Shown: one piece after another, positions 40,001 to 50,456 of the stretch
Layout of the letters: every line of letters begins with the position of its first letter
Numbering within the stretch: the first letter of the stretch is position 1
From: Sthenelais limicola
Taxonomy: Eukaryota > Annelida > Polychaeta > Phyllodocida > Sigalionidae
Assembly: GCA_942159475.1 (NCBI GenBank)
Contig: OW804095.1
Span: 94,625,740 to 94,689,739, forward strand
Reading direction: 5' to 3'
DNA length: 64,000 bases
Program-made: the position numbers and the translations under genes
The notes under the pieces: model-generated
Database searches by the model: none
Told to the model about the DNA's origin: nothing
The model's input: only the letters and a program-made list of their open reading frames with translations

Positions 40001-41174
40001 GATCGAAAGTTACAGCCATTGCTATATATATGATGTGTCACCGGAAAATGGGTCTCAAGTAGAAAAAAATGATATTTTCCAAAGTGATTTTTTCACAAGA
40101 TCTGTTTGTGTTGGAATGTTCTCACTTTTGGGGTGCTTAGCATGAATACACGTACCAAATCCCAAGATTGTATTGAACATATCTATACATAATATTATAT
40201 CTGAGGTTACCCTAAGCAGTATATCGAACTACTTTACTATTGACCCTCAAGAATTGCTACTAACATTTCTTTCATGCATTCAGAAATATAGAAGCATTTA
40301 TGAGATGTCCTCATGTTTGCCATCATTGAAATCCGCTTGGTCTCCTCTTTTCAAATATAATGATGTCAAAATTCATTTTCCGTCAAAATTCAATTTTTTT
40401 GCACACGCATAATCTATAAATTATTTACTAGTTACATCGAATGGGGAATCAGCATGATCGATGGGTACACGTGGATATTTACTCTTATGTGATGTAAATT
40501 TATAATTGTATTCAATTGAGGCCACTGACCTTTGATTAAATCATTCATTCTTCTACCCTTTGTTTCTATACCCGTGTGTACAGGTTCCAGTTATTGAGTC
40601 GCGATTCTTTAAGTATAGTCATGAGAGGCATTTAAACAAAAGACCTTGAAGCGCACCTGAGTGAATCCCTTCAATATTAGTGCTTTCAGCCAGCATCCTC
40701 TCACCCCAAATACAGTAGCAGCACCGCCAGCCACCGAGCATCGTCCTCCCTTTCACCCACGTCTATACATTAAAATAATACCCACGTTCACATTCACAGG
40801 CACCGAAGCAGGGTGATACAACTCCGCCACACCTTCCCTGGGGAAGGATGCATTCATTTTAGGCATTATCAGAGCGAGTACCCACCATCTCTATATCATT
40901 AGCGCATCCATTCAGCCTACTGCAATACTAAAAAATACTAAAGCAAATACGATGTACTTCCACAGCCGATCGTTCAACTGGTCAATAGCTTTGTAGGTTT
41001 TTTCCCCATTTCCCAATGCTTCGCCACATGTATACAAATCAGGCCACGGATGTTAAACGTATGCATAATTGTTTCTGCCGAACAAAGACAAAAGAGGGGA
41101 GGCTTTACACACTATGTGTTTACCATCAATCAAGTGAAAACATACTAATCCTTGGTCCCTATAGGTCTACACTT
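37083..41174. other. Long non-coding stretch
   Basis: A plus-strand frame at 37,375-37,770 (131 codons) has no ATG-supported start or known domain. A 15-bp period tandem duplication of GTTGCTTCAGTTG lies at 38,792-38,819. An AT tract lies near 39,228. Nothing else was recognised. Confidence 0.45.
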
Positions 41175-41195
41175 CACGTGCAACTATTGCACGTG
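41175..41195. repeat. 21-bp dyad with two CACGTG E-boxes
   Basis: CACGTGCAA (41,175-41,183) and TTGCACGTG (41,187-41,195) are perfect complements around CTA. Each arm carries a CACGTG, the class bound by Myc/Max, USF and clock bHLH factors. Function unknown. Confidence 0.85.
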
Positions 41196-42331
41196 TACCC
41201 GACCGTTCACATTTTATAAGAGCATAAGAGCTGTATACTATGTAATTTTACTATACCCGTTTCCCTCCCATCCCTCATTCTCTCAGTGCATATTATATAC
41301 TCGTCACCTGATTAAAGGCATTCTACCCAGCCACCACCCCCTCATCCTCTGAGTTAAACTCGATGATTCAATCAAAACATTCGTTATCGTTAAACGCCAA
41401 GGCCCTCGCGGAAACCTACCGTCAAATCAGTAATTAGTCACTGGCGGAGACAGCACAAAAAAAAACAATAAAAACACAGACCTGTCTCTACTCGGCCCCG
41501 CCTGAGCAAGCATGATAGATAATGGTGCTGATAGCAGCTGAGTTTTAAGAGATAGGATCTCCCGCAAGCTTAAAGCTATTCCAGGCATTAGTGCCTTTGT
41601 GTAAGCCTTATTCTTTTTAAAATATCGCCAAGTCTGTGGCTGTTAGCTGGTGTTAAGGATTGAAGTAGGTGTTAAGCACACACAACTGTTTGCTGACACC
41701 TATCGTCTTATAAAAGTGGGTTATTCTTTTGGTATTTTTATTACTTCAACGATACTCAGCCTACTTGTGTTTCAGGGTATTAGTGTCTTATTACTCCTTT
41801 CATTTGAACGAGTGACGCAAGTGTAATTCCTTCAGTGGAATGCTCCCAGATTATCTTCTCCCCGTTGATGGTTTCTGGATAGCACAGCTTGAATTTTGAT
41901 ATTAAAACACCCATTTAATATTGAGGGAAGTAATCGTTCATTTAACCATTTCTATTTTGTGTAAGAACTATGCAATAAACTGCAATACACCTTTGGACTA
42001 TGTCTCGTACACGATTGATTGATAAGAAGAAAGGATTCCCATACAAGAGTAATTACCACATGGGTCATGCATACTGTAGGTGATAAAATATCTAATGTAA
42101 CATTTGTGGTTGTAATGCTATCTTTGAATAAAGGCAGAATTAGGCTAAATTTGATTTACTTAAAGCCTCAATATTTCATATCAGCCGTCAGGCCATTGAA
42201 TTTTTAATTACCATATTTTCCCCCACCACATGGTGCCTGCAGCGTGTGATTATCACATAATTAGATACATTCTTATCGAAAAAGTGATCCCCTGAATAAA
42301 AGGACGATTGATAGACAACGAACGAGTGGAA
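41196..42331. other. Non-coding stretch
   Basis: No gene or repeat terminus recognised. Confidence 0.4.
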
Positions 42332-42404
42332 TTCCCACGTGAAGCAATACCCTGGGATCGCAAAGCTTCTGAGAGACGCAGAGAATGCACCTACGATGAC
42401 GTCA
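42332..42404. promoter_or_regulatory. CSL/E-box overlap and perfect CRE
   Basis: TTCCCACG at 42,332-42,339 (complement CGTGGGAA, the Su(H)/CSL consensus) overlaps CACGTG at 42,336-42,341. A perfect palindromic CRE TGACGTCA follows at 42,397-42,404. The sites are exact in sequence. Whether they act is not shown, and no gene start is evident close by. Confidence 0.25.
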
Positions 42405-43188
42405 TTTAGTGACATCCTTGAAGTTCACACAAGAACAAAACGAGAGTTTGAGATGAGAGGATTTCTCCTCGGGGTCTTTTGACCCATGTACTAATTGGTC
42501 GGGTTGTCAGTACAGACGACCAATTTGCATAGCATTAAGTGCCTTCTACAGTCACACTCAGTTAAACACTCTAGGGATCGAATGCAACCGATACTCCGGG
42601 TGTCCGCAATCGCCCTACGAATCCCCGCGTACGCTGGCGCTTATTGTGAGGGCAATGCCAAAGTACTGTGGTGCACAGTGGTTGACCTTTGCTTTGTTTT
42701 GCTGGTGCTATTCATGCATTATCCAAACACAACGGAGGTAGTCACAACATTAAACCTTAATATCTCCACCCACATGCATCGGGTCTTATTATGTTTAACT
42801 TATGAAAACCATATCTATATTGCCCTGTTCAAATTAATTGGAAACATACATTCGTAAACGTAGAAAGGATTGTACTGATTGCAATATCTGTGTATTGCAC
42901 TATGCGCTCGGTAATATAATTAAGGTATTTGGTAAATTGTCACGTCCCATACCTTCACTGTGGTAAGTAGATATTGCACAGCTGGTTAATATTACTGTGT
43001 GATCTTCCTATAAGAATGCTCACTAAGAAGCGTGGAATCGACGAGTGCTCTAATGTCCTTCATTGAATTATAAAAACAAAAATATAATATACGATTTTAT
43101 TTAATTGCGGGTATTTTATTATTCAACAACCACTTGGTCAATGGTTCCTTGAGCGTTTCTATTTGTCTGTTAACAAATATATATTGTA
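42405..43188. other. Non-coding flank of the retroelement
   Basis: A 120-codon plus-strand frame (42,495-42,857) shows no domain. No remnant of RNase H, methyltransferase or tyrosine recombinase from the neighbouring retroelement was recognised here. Confidence 0.4.
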
Positions 43189-43208
43189 GTATTACCGAGT
43201 ATCAATTT
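43189..43208. repeat. Left copy of 20-bp direct repeat
   Basis: GTATTACCGAGTATCAATTT, identical to the copy at 45,901-45,920. On the minus strand it supplies the TGA that ends the polymerase frame, so the coding sequence is cut exactly where the repeat begins. It may be a target-site duplication, a recombination site, or part of the element's own split termini. Confidence 0.95.
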
Positions 43209-44863
43209 GCCCAGTCGCCGCCTAAGAACACACCGAAGCCTCTTGAAGACGAGTCTGATATCATAGGAGTAATATATTCTGGCTTATTTATCATGCTAAC
43301 ACCATTAAAAATTTTAGAAAAAGCCAGCCACCATAACACATCTTTTCTAGCCTCATCGCTAATAACAATCCTCTTCAAATGTTTCACTAACATGGCCTTG
43401 TACAAATCGAAGAATCTTCTGCAGAAGGTTCTGCCTCCCTTGAACACAGTGGCACAATGTGAGATATACCCACAAAATTTTTCTAATTGATTTTTAGAAA
43501 AATACTTAGCATCTTTCACATCCTCGATGAGATTACATAGCTTCTCCACCTTCCCATGGGGGAGAGACACAGTCATTTTTATGGAGTCGATGCAGAATCC
43601 AAGATAAGTAGAATTTGTAGACGGGGAAGTTACTTTTTTCCACGCCACATGGAAGCCAAGGAATCTCAAAGCACATATAACCGTATCACGGTGTTTTGTA
43701 CAATCAAGATAATCAGTATCACACACGAAAAAATCATCCAAATAGTTGATGACAGGAAATTTAAAAATGACATTCATACATGTTGCAAAAAAGTTGGAAA
43801 CATGGTTAAATATACAGGGCCCAGTCCGAAGACCGAAACACAAACGGTTATCAACAAATACAGTATCGTTACCAGCAAAATTCCATTTAAAACCACAATA
43901 TTTTCTATGTTCTGGATTAATCGGAATGGCTCTATAAGCTGACTTGATGTCTATCACTGACATATAAGAACCTTCTTGTACGAGTTGTATCGCATCATCC
44001 ACCGACTTGTAAGAGAATTCAGTCACTAGTGAAGCACAATGGTCATTGACAGACACGCCCAGAGGTCTGCTGCAGTCTGTGATGGGGCGTATTCCACCGT
44101 CAGGCTTAGGGACAGCACCTAGAGCGTGTATACAGGTGGGGGTGTCTTCAGCTATAGAAACAAACCCCTCACACAGTTCATGAGCAATAATATCATCCAT
44201 TTTACGCTTAGAAACATCATCTAAGATAGAGCTATAATTCTCACATACATATGGTTTTACATCAGTATCAACTACATCAAATCCATCTACAACACCGTAA
44301 AAAACATCAAGGTAAAGTGCAATATCTGTATCACATAAGCAGAAGAGTAAACATGCAAACCTACACGGTTTTAATTGAACGGCATTACTACCGAGGCGAT
44401 GTACACATTGACAACGACCCCGGGCACAAGCAGCGTAAACATTTACGACACGCCCCTTCGGAGAGGAAGGGCAAGCAAAAAGTTGAAAATCATCGGTATA
44501 ATCACTGTCACATGTACCAAAATTGGTCAAAATATTACGAATATCATAATAAACAGAGTCACCTTCGAAGTTCTCATTATTATCACTGGTCGAGGGAACG
44601 ACGGGGAATAAACTGTCTGTCGAAGTCAAGTTGAGTTGAGTTTGAGGATCCACGGCCGCCATGACAGTTCCTGAAGAATTTACTTCCGGCTCGTTACCAT
44701 GGTATACTTCCGGAGTGGAACCATAACAAACGACGCCATCTTGGGAGCCTTTGCTAACCAATGATTCATCAACATACACATCCTCATAAGGTAATTTTGT
44801 AACCACACAACCCGATTTAACATTAAACAGTTGTTTAGTCAATTCACCACGACCCTCCTCATC
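43202..44863 (-). CDS. Reverse transcriptase (pol) of the DIRS-like element, 3'-truncated
   Basis: The frame is open from the codon after the gag TAG for 553 codons. The first ATG in frame is only at 44,662. The TTG at 44,842 is not a convincing start, so translation probably depends on readthrough from gag, or else the TAG is a lesion. Numbering from the TTG, an acidic N-terminal region with a Cys-rich patch (about 138-170) precedes the RT domain. That domain holds the GGIRPITDCSRP finger motif (249-260), the catalytic Asp298 in VIDIKSAYR, the CFGLRTGPC region (335-343), YLDD with Asp369 and Asp370 (367-370), YLGFCIDS (413-420) and a thumb to about 520. An RNase H beginning is seen at Asp530. 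The protein stops 16 residues later, so RNase H is not functional. RT identity is very secure and the YR family placement is likely. Confidence 0.93.
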   Translation of the reverse strand, partial: DEEGRGELTKQLFNVKSGCVVTKLPYEDVYVDESLVSKGSQDGVVCYGSTPEVYHGNEPEVNSSGTVMAAVDPQTQLNLTSTDSLFPVVPSTSDNNENFEGDSVYYDIRNILTNFGTCDSDYTDDFQLFACPSSPKGRVVNVYAACARGRCQCVHRLGSNAVQLKPCRFACLLFCLCDTDIALYLDVFYGVVDGFDVVDTDVKPYVCENYSSILDDVSKRKMDDIIAHELCEGFVSIAEDTPTCIHALGAVPKPDGGIRPITDCSRPLGVSVNDHCASLVTEFSYKSVDDAIQLVQEGSYMSVIDIKSAYRAIPINPEHRKYCGFKWNFAGNDTVFVDNRLCFGLRTGPCIFNHVSNFFATCMNVIFKFPVINYLDDFFVCDTDYLDCTKHRDTVICALRFLGFHVAWKKVTSPSTNSTYLGFCIDSIKMTVSLPHGKVEKLCNLIEDVKDAKYFSKNQLEKFCGYISHCATVFKGGRTFCRRFFDLYKAMLVKHLKRIVISDEARKDVLWWLAFSKIFNGVSMINKPEYITPMISDSSSRGFGVFLGGDWAN

Positions 44864-45667
44864 CTATTTGTTAGACTTAGGTGAAGTGCAAGCACGAGCA
44901 CTATGATCGGCACTTCCACACGCCGAACATTTATGGGGGAAATCACAGGTTGTGGCGGTCTTCGGACATCCACTCGGATTGTTAAATTTAAAACAGACCT
45001 TGCCTTTTGCTGGTTTGACAGTCTTTGACACTCCAGCTTTCTTCGAATTCTCATAAGAGAAGTGCCTAAGTACCTCCTCCTGTCTCACTTCCGAGAAAGC
45101 AGACAAACCAACATTATTTGCCCGGGTTCTAACTGCCTGGTCGTAATTTATGCTGGCTTTCAGTGAGTACACATTAGAAGCAGATTTGTCACAGATCGTA
45201 ATGCAATGGTTCAAAACCCCTAACAGTTCATGAGATGGACGATCATCAACAGCCAGTTTAGCCACAAGTTTCAGATTAATCGAGAGCAATTTTTCAATAG
45301 AGTCTATCGAGTCACCTTTTTCCAAGTCCTTCTTTGGGTCGAACGGCTGGAGACGAGCCCTAGATCTAGAGCGAGATCTGTCCCTTCTCGAGTGTCTTGC
45401 ATGCACAACATCATAAATGGATTCAGCAGGACTAGAAGCACGTTTGGTATTAAACTGAACAGAGTCATTTGTGGACGTAGTCGAATCAGATGACTTGGCC
45501 TGCAAGGTCGACAAAATGGTTCCCACCATGGATTCTAAACTAGACATCCTAGTCTCGATAGTAGAATTATCCGTACTTCCACTTGCAGCTGGCACTTTCT
45601 GGCAATTATCACCAACCGGAGGGTCATGAACAATGCCACACTTATCGCACATCTTTGCTTTACCCAT
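44864..45667 (-). CDS. Gag-like nucleocapsid protein of the DIRS-like element
   Basis: 267 aa from the ATG at 45,667, chosen because it has A at -3 and G at +4 and an in-frame stop lies a few codons upstream. The N-terminus has a Cys/His cluster C7-x2-C10-x3-H14-x7-C22. Residues 36-56 may form a short helix for self-association, and residues 91-105 are an Arg/Ser-rich basic tract. The C-terminus carries a CCCH finger (C225-x8-C234-x6-C241-x3-H245) immediately followed by a retroviral-type CCHC knuckle (C247-x2-C250-x4-H255-x4-C260). This is the expected RNA-binding equipment of a gag protein packaging element RNA in the cytoplasm. It ends in TAG, with the polymerase frame continuing in phase directly after it. 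Confidence 0.85.
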   Translation of the reverse strand: MGKAKMCDKCGIVHDPPVGDNCQKVPAASGSTDNSTIETRMSSLESMVGTILSTLQAKSSDSTTSTNDSVQFNTKRASSPAESIYDVVHARHSRRDRSRSRSRARLQPFDPKKDLEKGDSIDSIEKLLSINLKLVAKLAVDDRPSHELLGVLNHCITICDKSASNVYSLKASINYDQAVRTRANNVGLSAFSEVRQEEVLRHFSYENSKKAGVSKTVKPAKGKVCFKFNNPSGCPKTATTCDFPHKCSACGSADHSARACTSPKSNK

Positions 45668-45900
45668 CTTGAGCAAATACGATCACAACTACAACTTTCA
45701 AAATTTTTTCCCAACGGAAAACACCTCCGCACAGTGCGGAATCAGTAGAAAGTGTGGAATAGGAAGGTGTGCGGATGACGTAACAATTACATAAGAAGGT
45801 GAGGTGCCGCACAACCATTATGACGTCACAATAAGGGGGCGTGGCTGTGGCGTGGACAGGCGAGGTCTCAGGAATATCTGTATCGATGGTTCGATGATAT
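45668..45900 (-). promoter_or_regulatory. Leader/promoter region of the retroelement
   Basis: About 230 bp upstream of gag with raised GC and CpG. It contains a perfect CRE TGACGTCA (45,821-45,828), a CRE half-site TGACG (45,775-45,779), and a 15-bp perfect dyad TCCGCAC-A-GTGCGGA (45,726-45,740) that would form a hairpin near the 5' end of the transcript. ATF/CREB-driven transcription is a reasonable inference. No TATA box is seen. Confidence 0.45.
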
Positions 45901-45920
45901 GTATTACCGAGTATCAATTT
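45901..45920. repeat. Right copy of 20-bp direct repeat
   Basis: Identical to 43,189-43,208. On the plus strand it is followed by a T-rich run that is absent after the left copy. The flanks diverge at once on both sides, so the shared unit is exactly 20 bp. Confidence 0.95.
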
Positions 45921-48900
45921 TTTTTCTAAAATAATATACATATCGCATTTCTATTACATCATTATTACGAGTAGGTCTTCATATTTCTAGGATTACAAAT
46001 TGTGGTTGAAGTAAATTGAGGTATGGTGATTGTGTTTGAGAAAGGAATTCTATCATCAATCTCGGTAGGAATAACCGATAACCGCCGTTATAAGTAGGCC
46101 TACAATAGATATTTTGTATGGGTCACGTCGTCTGAATAATCGGCAGCTCTACGCATGTTAGTCAAACCTGCCAAATTATGTTAAAAAATTATAATTACTA
46201 GGAATATCTGAATATATTTGGTATTGCGTTGATTTAAGAAATCTGTTCAGTCATGTTAAACTGAATTCTGAACCTTATTTTTGTATTAAATTTAGGATAG
46301 TTGATAGGATTGGTGAAGGTGAATTGTACCTTTCCAGACGACTTGACCCTCATATATTATATTCCGGACGAATGTGAAGCGGCACGACTCGTTATTGCTG
46401 TGATATGATCAAAATATAAAAGCATATAGAAAAGCTAAGGTCGCACTTAACATTGCTAGAGCAGGAGTGAGTTTGCTTGTAGCTTGGGTGGCAATAATAG
46501 CAGAGGAACTGTAATATATCATAGTCAGCCGTCAGGTTCCCCCGAGATACCGTTTTCTATTTCAAAAATATCTTCCTCTACGAACACGAATGTATGCAAT
46601 ATAAGCAAAACAGCCCCTGGATGTATTCATACACAAGCGGAGCAACTCTCTAGAGAAAACGCCTCCAATGAATGTGAATGGTTGCAGACCGTTGTAAGTT
46701 CTGTTAATAGTTTGTTAGTGTTCGTTTCCTAGAGCTCTAGAGACGTTAATGACCATTGAACTAACACAGTGTCTGAACATTTTCGGTAAAAGGAATGTTC
46801 GCATAATCACACTAATGAATTTGCACTATTAAGTGCTGAAACAATTATCTTAATGAAAGTAGCGGATCGCTTAATATTTCAACATGTGAGTAGGCTATGA
46901 CATTGGGGGATATTTCCGGGTACTTGTGAACACTTCCATATATGTGGTCTTATTCCGCGTCTTAAAATATTGGGAAATTTTGGAGTTTCTCAGGGAAATC
47001 TACCTAAAACGACAATTTAAAAAGATTACCCGTTCGTCTTCATCTCCTTAACCTTGGAAAGAAACCATGAGTCACAACAAGATGGTAATCACGTTTGTTT
47101 CACGCCCGCACGCTCTCGCGAATCTCATTACTGATGCGATGTTACGCGAAGGCAATCGCCAGAAGGATTACCTAAAAATGTGCAGAAGTCTTAGGGAGCA
47201 ATTGTAGATCCTACATGGAATGATAACTACGAATTATTGAAATGACCGGGCTGGGTATTTTGTATGCTGTGCGCATTGGAGCATCATTACTGTGTGTAAC
47301 CCCCTGTACATATGTTGACATGGAAGGAACGATTTGCGGGCTAATGAAACCATGTCACTCGGCAAATGCTTCCCAGAAGAAGTCTGGGGTTTTACACGTT
47401 CCTTTGGCCAAATTAACACTGACGATCCCGTGTATCCTAATCAGCTTAGTGTCCGCAAGGGCATCTCTTATCTCCTATCAGATGAGAGCGATGATGAGCA
47501 GCGACAAGTTCGGGGTTCCCCTAACCGCGGTCCTCAGCTGACCGCAGAATCGAAGTGGACAGACCATGCCATGATTTGGAGCATCAGCAAACTACATTCA
47601 TTTCAGAAGCGTCTCTCTATTACACTGGCTTATGTCTGTGCATATTTTGAGTTCACAGCCTCCAAACCGTTTGTATCGGGCTGTTGCCTGCATGGTACAG
47701 GCCCAGATCGAGCTGGGTTGGTGTCATCGTGCAGGGGCATGGCGTAAAATGTTATAAAGAAGAGCACAATAGTGCCACCAAACGGCTATCAGAGTAAAAT
47801 GATACGCCACACAAATGAGACAATTGTGGACAGATATGCGCAGCTATTGTCGGTGGACGTACGTCCGTCCAGATTAAATCCCCTACGAGCGTCTCCGTCG
47901 TCGATTGTCGTGACCCCGGAAACACAGCCGTCATACGAATGTCGTGAACCTATTAAGTTTTGGTCGGCTGCGCGCATAACCACGTCGGCAAGACATCGAT
48001 AACTCAACGTCAGGACGTCATGGCGTTACGTATTAAAAGACGAGGCCATTCAGGAAGGTCCCATGACCCAGGTTGCGGGGCAATGTCTGAAGAGGTCCTT
48101 CTCTATAGGCGATAATAGGGGCTTATCATGGGACCAGAAAGGGCAAACTAACCTGTACAACCCCTTCTTACATAAGCCGCACATTAATACAATGTTTCCA
48201 CGTTGCCCGAGTGAGACGTACCATAGTCCTATTTAGAAGGATCCCCATTAATGTCGTCCTTGACACCCACTCCATTATACTTCGCAATATAAAACCCTTA
48301 GTAAATCCCAACGATTTCTTTAATCCTCAGTATATGTATATATACGGAAGTATTATACCTTACTAATGTGTCAGCTTCTGTCCCACCAGGTTTTAGAGTC
48401 GATTGAAACTAGGATTGTTAAATCCGGTTTGGTATCATACACCTATTCATCTCACGTACGGAACAATCCATGTGTATCAGATATTCAATGAGGAAATCTT
48501 CTTAGCTTTACTTGGGTCGAAGAAATCTTTTTGCAAAGAATAAAACATTTTTGTGGACACCAAATCAATTTCAATTACCAATGATCCATTCTCAGACTCA
48601 TTTATCAGATGGGAAATATTTGTAAGCCGGCTTGATTCTAAAAAGCAAATGCACCAAGGGATCCATCATTGAGAAGAACACGGTAGATTTTCTAATATAT
48701 CTGCTCCAAAATATTGGCTGATTTCCCAGGCAAGATTTGAGGCACACATGTTGATTTCATTAGAAATAGAAAGATGGGTCCTCCATGCACAAACAAACAC
48801 GAGAGATCGGCCGAAGCCTTGGCCTATCACTATATAGATAGAATCCTGAGGGGTTCTTCTGAAACTTCACAGGTCGACCAATATAATTCCTGCCCATCCC

Positions 48901-50456
48901 CTGAGCTGACAGACGTGTGCGGTCATAAATCCCCTTTGACCGTCCCTAAATCCTGGTCAGTCTGCAATAACTTGTGTATATGGATTCAACTGCCAGGTTT
49001 AGTGCTATCGTTTTATTTGTATTGTCATACGTTGTGAATGGAGTTAATGGAGCGATTGTAGGAGGATTAGAGGTATTATTTAGACTGGTCCAGGCACATT
49101 AGAGGCCTCCTCTTTGTAGGACAATGGGACGATGCACTATCTTTCACTATTTATATGGGGTATGCATTTAGAGGTACGATCCCTCTTGGGGATAAAACTG
49201 ATGTCACTGTAGGGATTAGAGATATTCTAGCCCGGAAGTAGAATTGTGATGAGTGAGCTGACGCCAAGCGTCATTGTGAAAAGCACTGAACACTATATAG
49301 CCGGCTTAGTGTCCCTGGCACAGAGAACGTCTAAGTGTAATTTTGGTGATCAAGCATATATAAATATAAATTTTGCAATCTTTAGATGAGTCAAGCAAAG
49401 TGTCTTTGGATATTGTAGTTTGAACTTCTTTTAGTGAAAATTACATGCATGGACGCATACTTGTTAAATTGTTTTGTTGAGAAAAGGGTACCAGTAACAA
49501 GTGCTTATTCATCTTGTTATAGAACATGGTATCATACTTTCTGTGTGGTTAAGATTTATGAATTCATTTTTGTATTTCCTTTTCCACTAGTATGTACGCT
49601 TACCAGCTAAAACCCACTTCCCAGTTAATTTGATAATAATATGTTCAATTCTCTACCCCATATTGGTGATTCTTGTAGATCTACTGCCTGATCCTATCCC
49701 AAGGATTCTTTGAATATTATATCTTAAGTATTTCAGAACGCAGATATACTATCCAAAGTCTCTTTATTACTCACAATACATGTATAACTATGTTTTACGA
49801 GAAACTCTATTGTTTTGATCGGCACCAATCAGGGAAAACAGGCAAGAATGGAAAATTAGATTCAATCAAAAACATGCATGAAAACGCACTGAATTTTCCT
49901 GGTCTCTAATGATCGGCTTGAATCAATTTTGCAATCTTTAAGTTTCAAAGTTAAATTTGCGGTATCGATCAGGCAGACAAAACCGAAAACTGCTTAAATT
50001 TGAGTTTGAATATGCAGGTCGATTGGGAATCAAAACAAATCTGCGAGCAAAGCCAACGATGCCGTTCTCATGGTAATAGAGTTGCACAACATCAGGCATC
50101 GTTCTCACTGTGAATTATTGGGTTATACACTCCAGTAGTTGGATACAATGGACGTCACACCTTTTAATACATAAACTCAGACCGTCTTCTCTATTTTACA
50201 CTTATCAATCGGATCTCATTCCGCTTCAGAATACTTATTATATAGAGCACAGCAAAGAGAACATCTTCAGAAGTAGGAAAAGTGCTGACTCATGTAGGCC
50301 TAACACTGTATTCACGAGAAAATTCTATGAATTTCCCTGCAGTACAATATGTACCTCCTGCATGGCGCTTAGATCAAGTAGACAGGGCTAGTGACAGTTT
50401 TGTGTTTAGGATTTTAGATGAGAAGCTGATTATTTGGTGTGAATAGAAGTCTTTAT
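45921..50456. other. Long non-coding stretch with a CpG-richer part
   Basis: No gene recognised. From about 47,080 to 48,010 CpG content is raised and overlapping frames exist on both strands, the longest 47,334-47,747 plus (137 codons). None shows a known domain or clear splice sites. A 12-bp palindrome GGACGTACGTCC lies at 47,855-47,866, and TGACGC/GCGTCA flanks CAA at 49,259-49,273. Confidence 0.4.

Larger units (their letters stand above)
43189..45920 (-). mobile_element. Truncated DIRS/Ngaro-like (YR-type) retrotransposon bracketed by 20-bp direct repeats
   Basis: On the minus strand the order is leader (45,900 to 45,668), gag-like frame (45,667 to 44,864) and reverse transcriptase (44,863 to 43,202). 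The polymerase protein has the conserved order and motif style of DIRS-type elements from invertebrates, including a YLDD catalytic box, a YLGFCIDS strand before the thumb and a DSSSRGFG first RNase H strand. There is no protease, integrase, endonuclease or LTR. The 3' half is missing: the rest of RNase H and the tyrosine recombinase expected of the family. The frames are undamaged apart from one in-frame TAG, so the copy looks young. The assignment to YR elements rests on RT style, because the recombinase itself is not present. Confidence 0.8.

Noticed and set aside
43134..44634. Plus-strand frames of 118-128 codons across the retroelement
   Set aside because: They are antisense shadows of the polymerase coding sequence.
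43189..45920. LTR retrotransposon or LINE identity for the RT element
   Set aside because: No LTRs, protease, integrase or endonuclease; the RT and RNase H motif style fits YR-type elements better.
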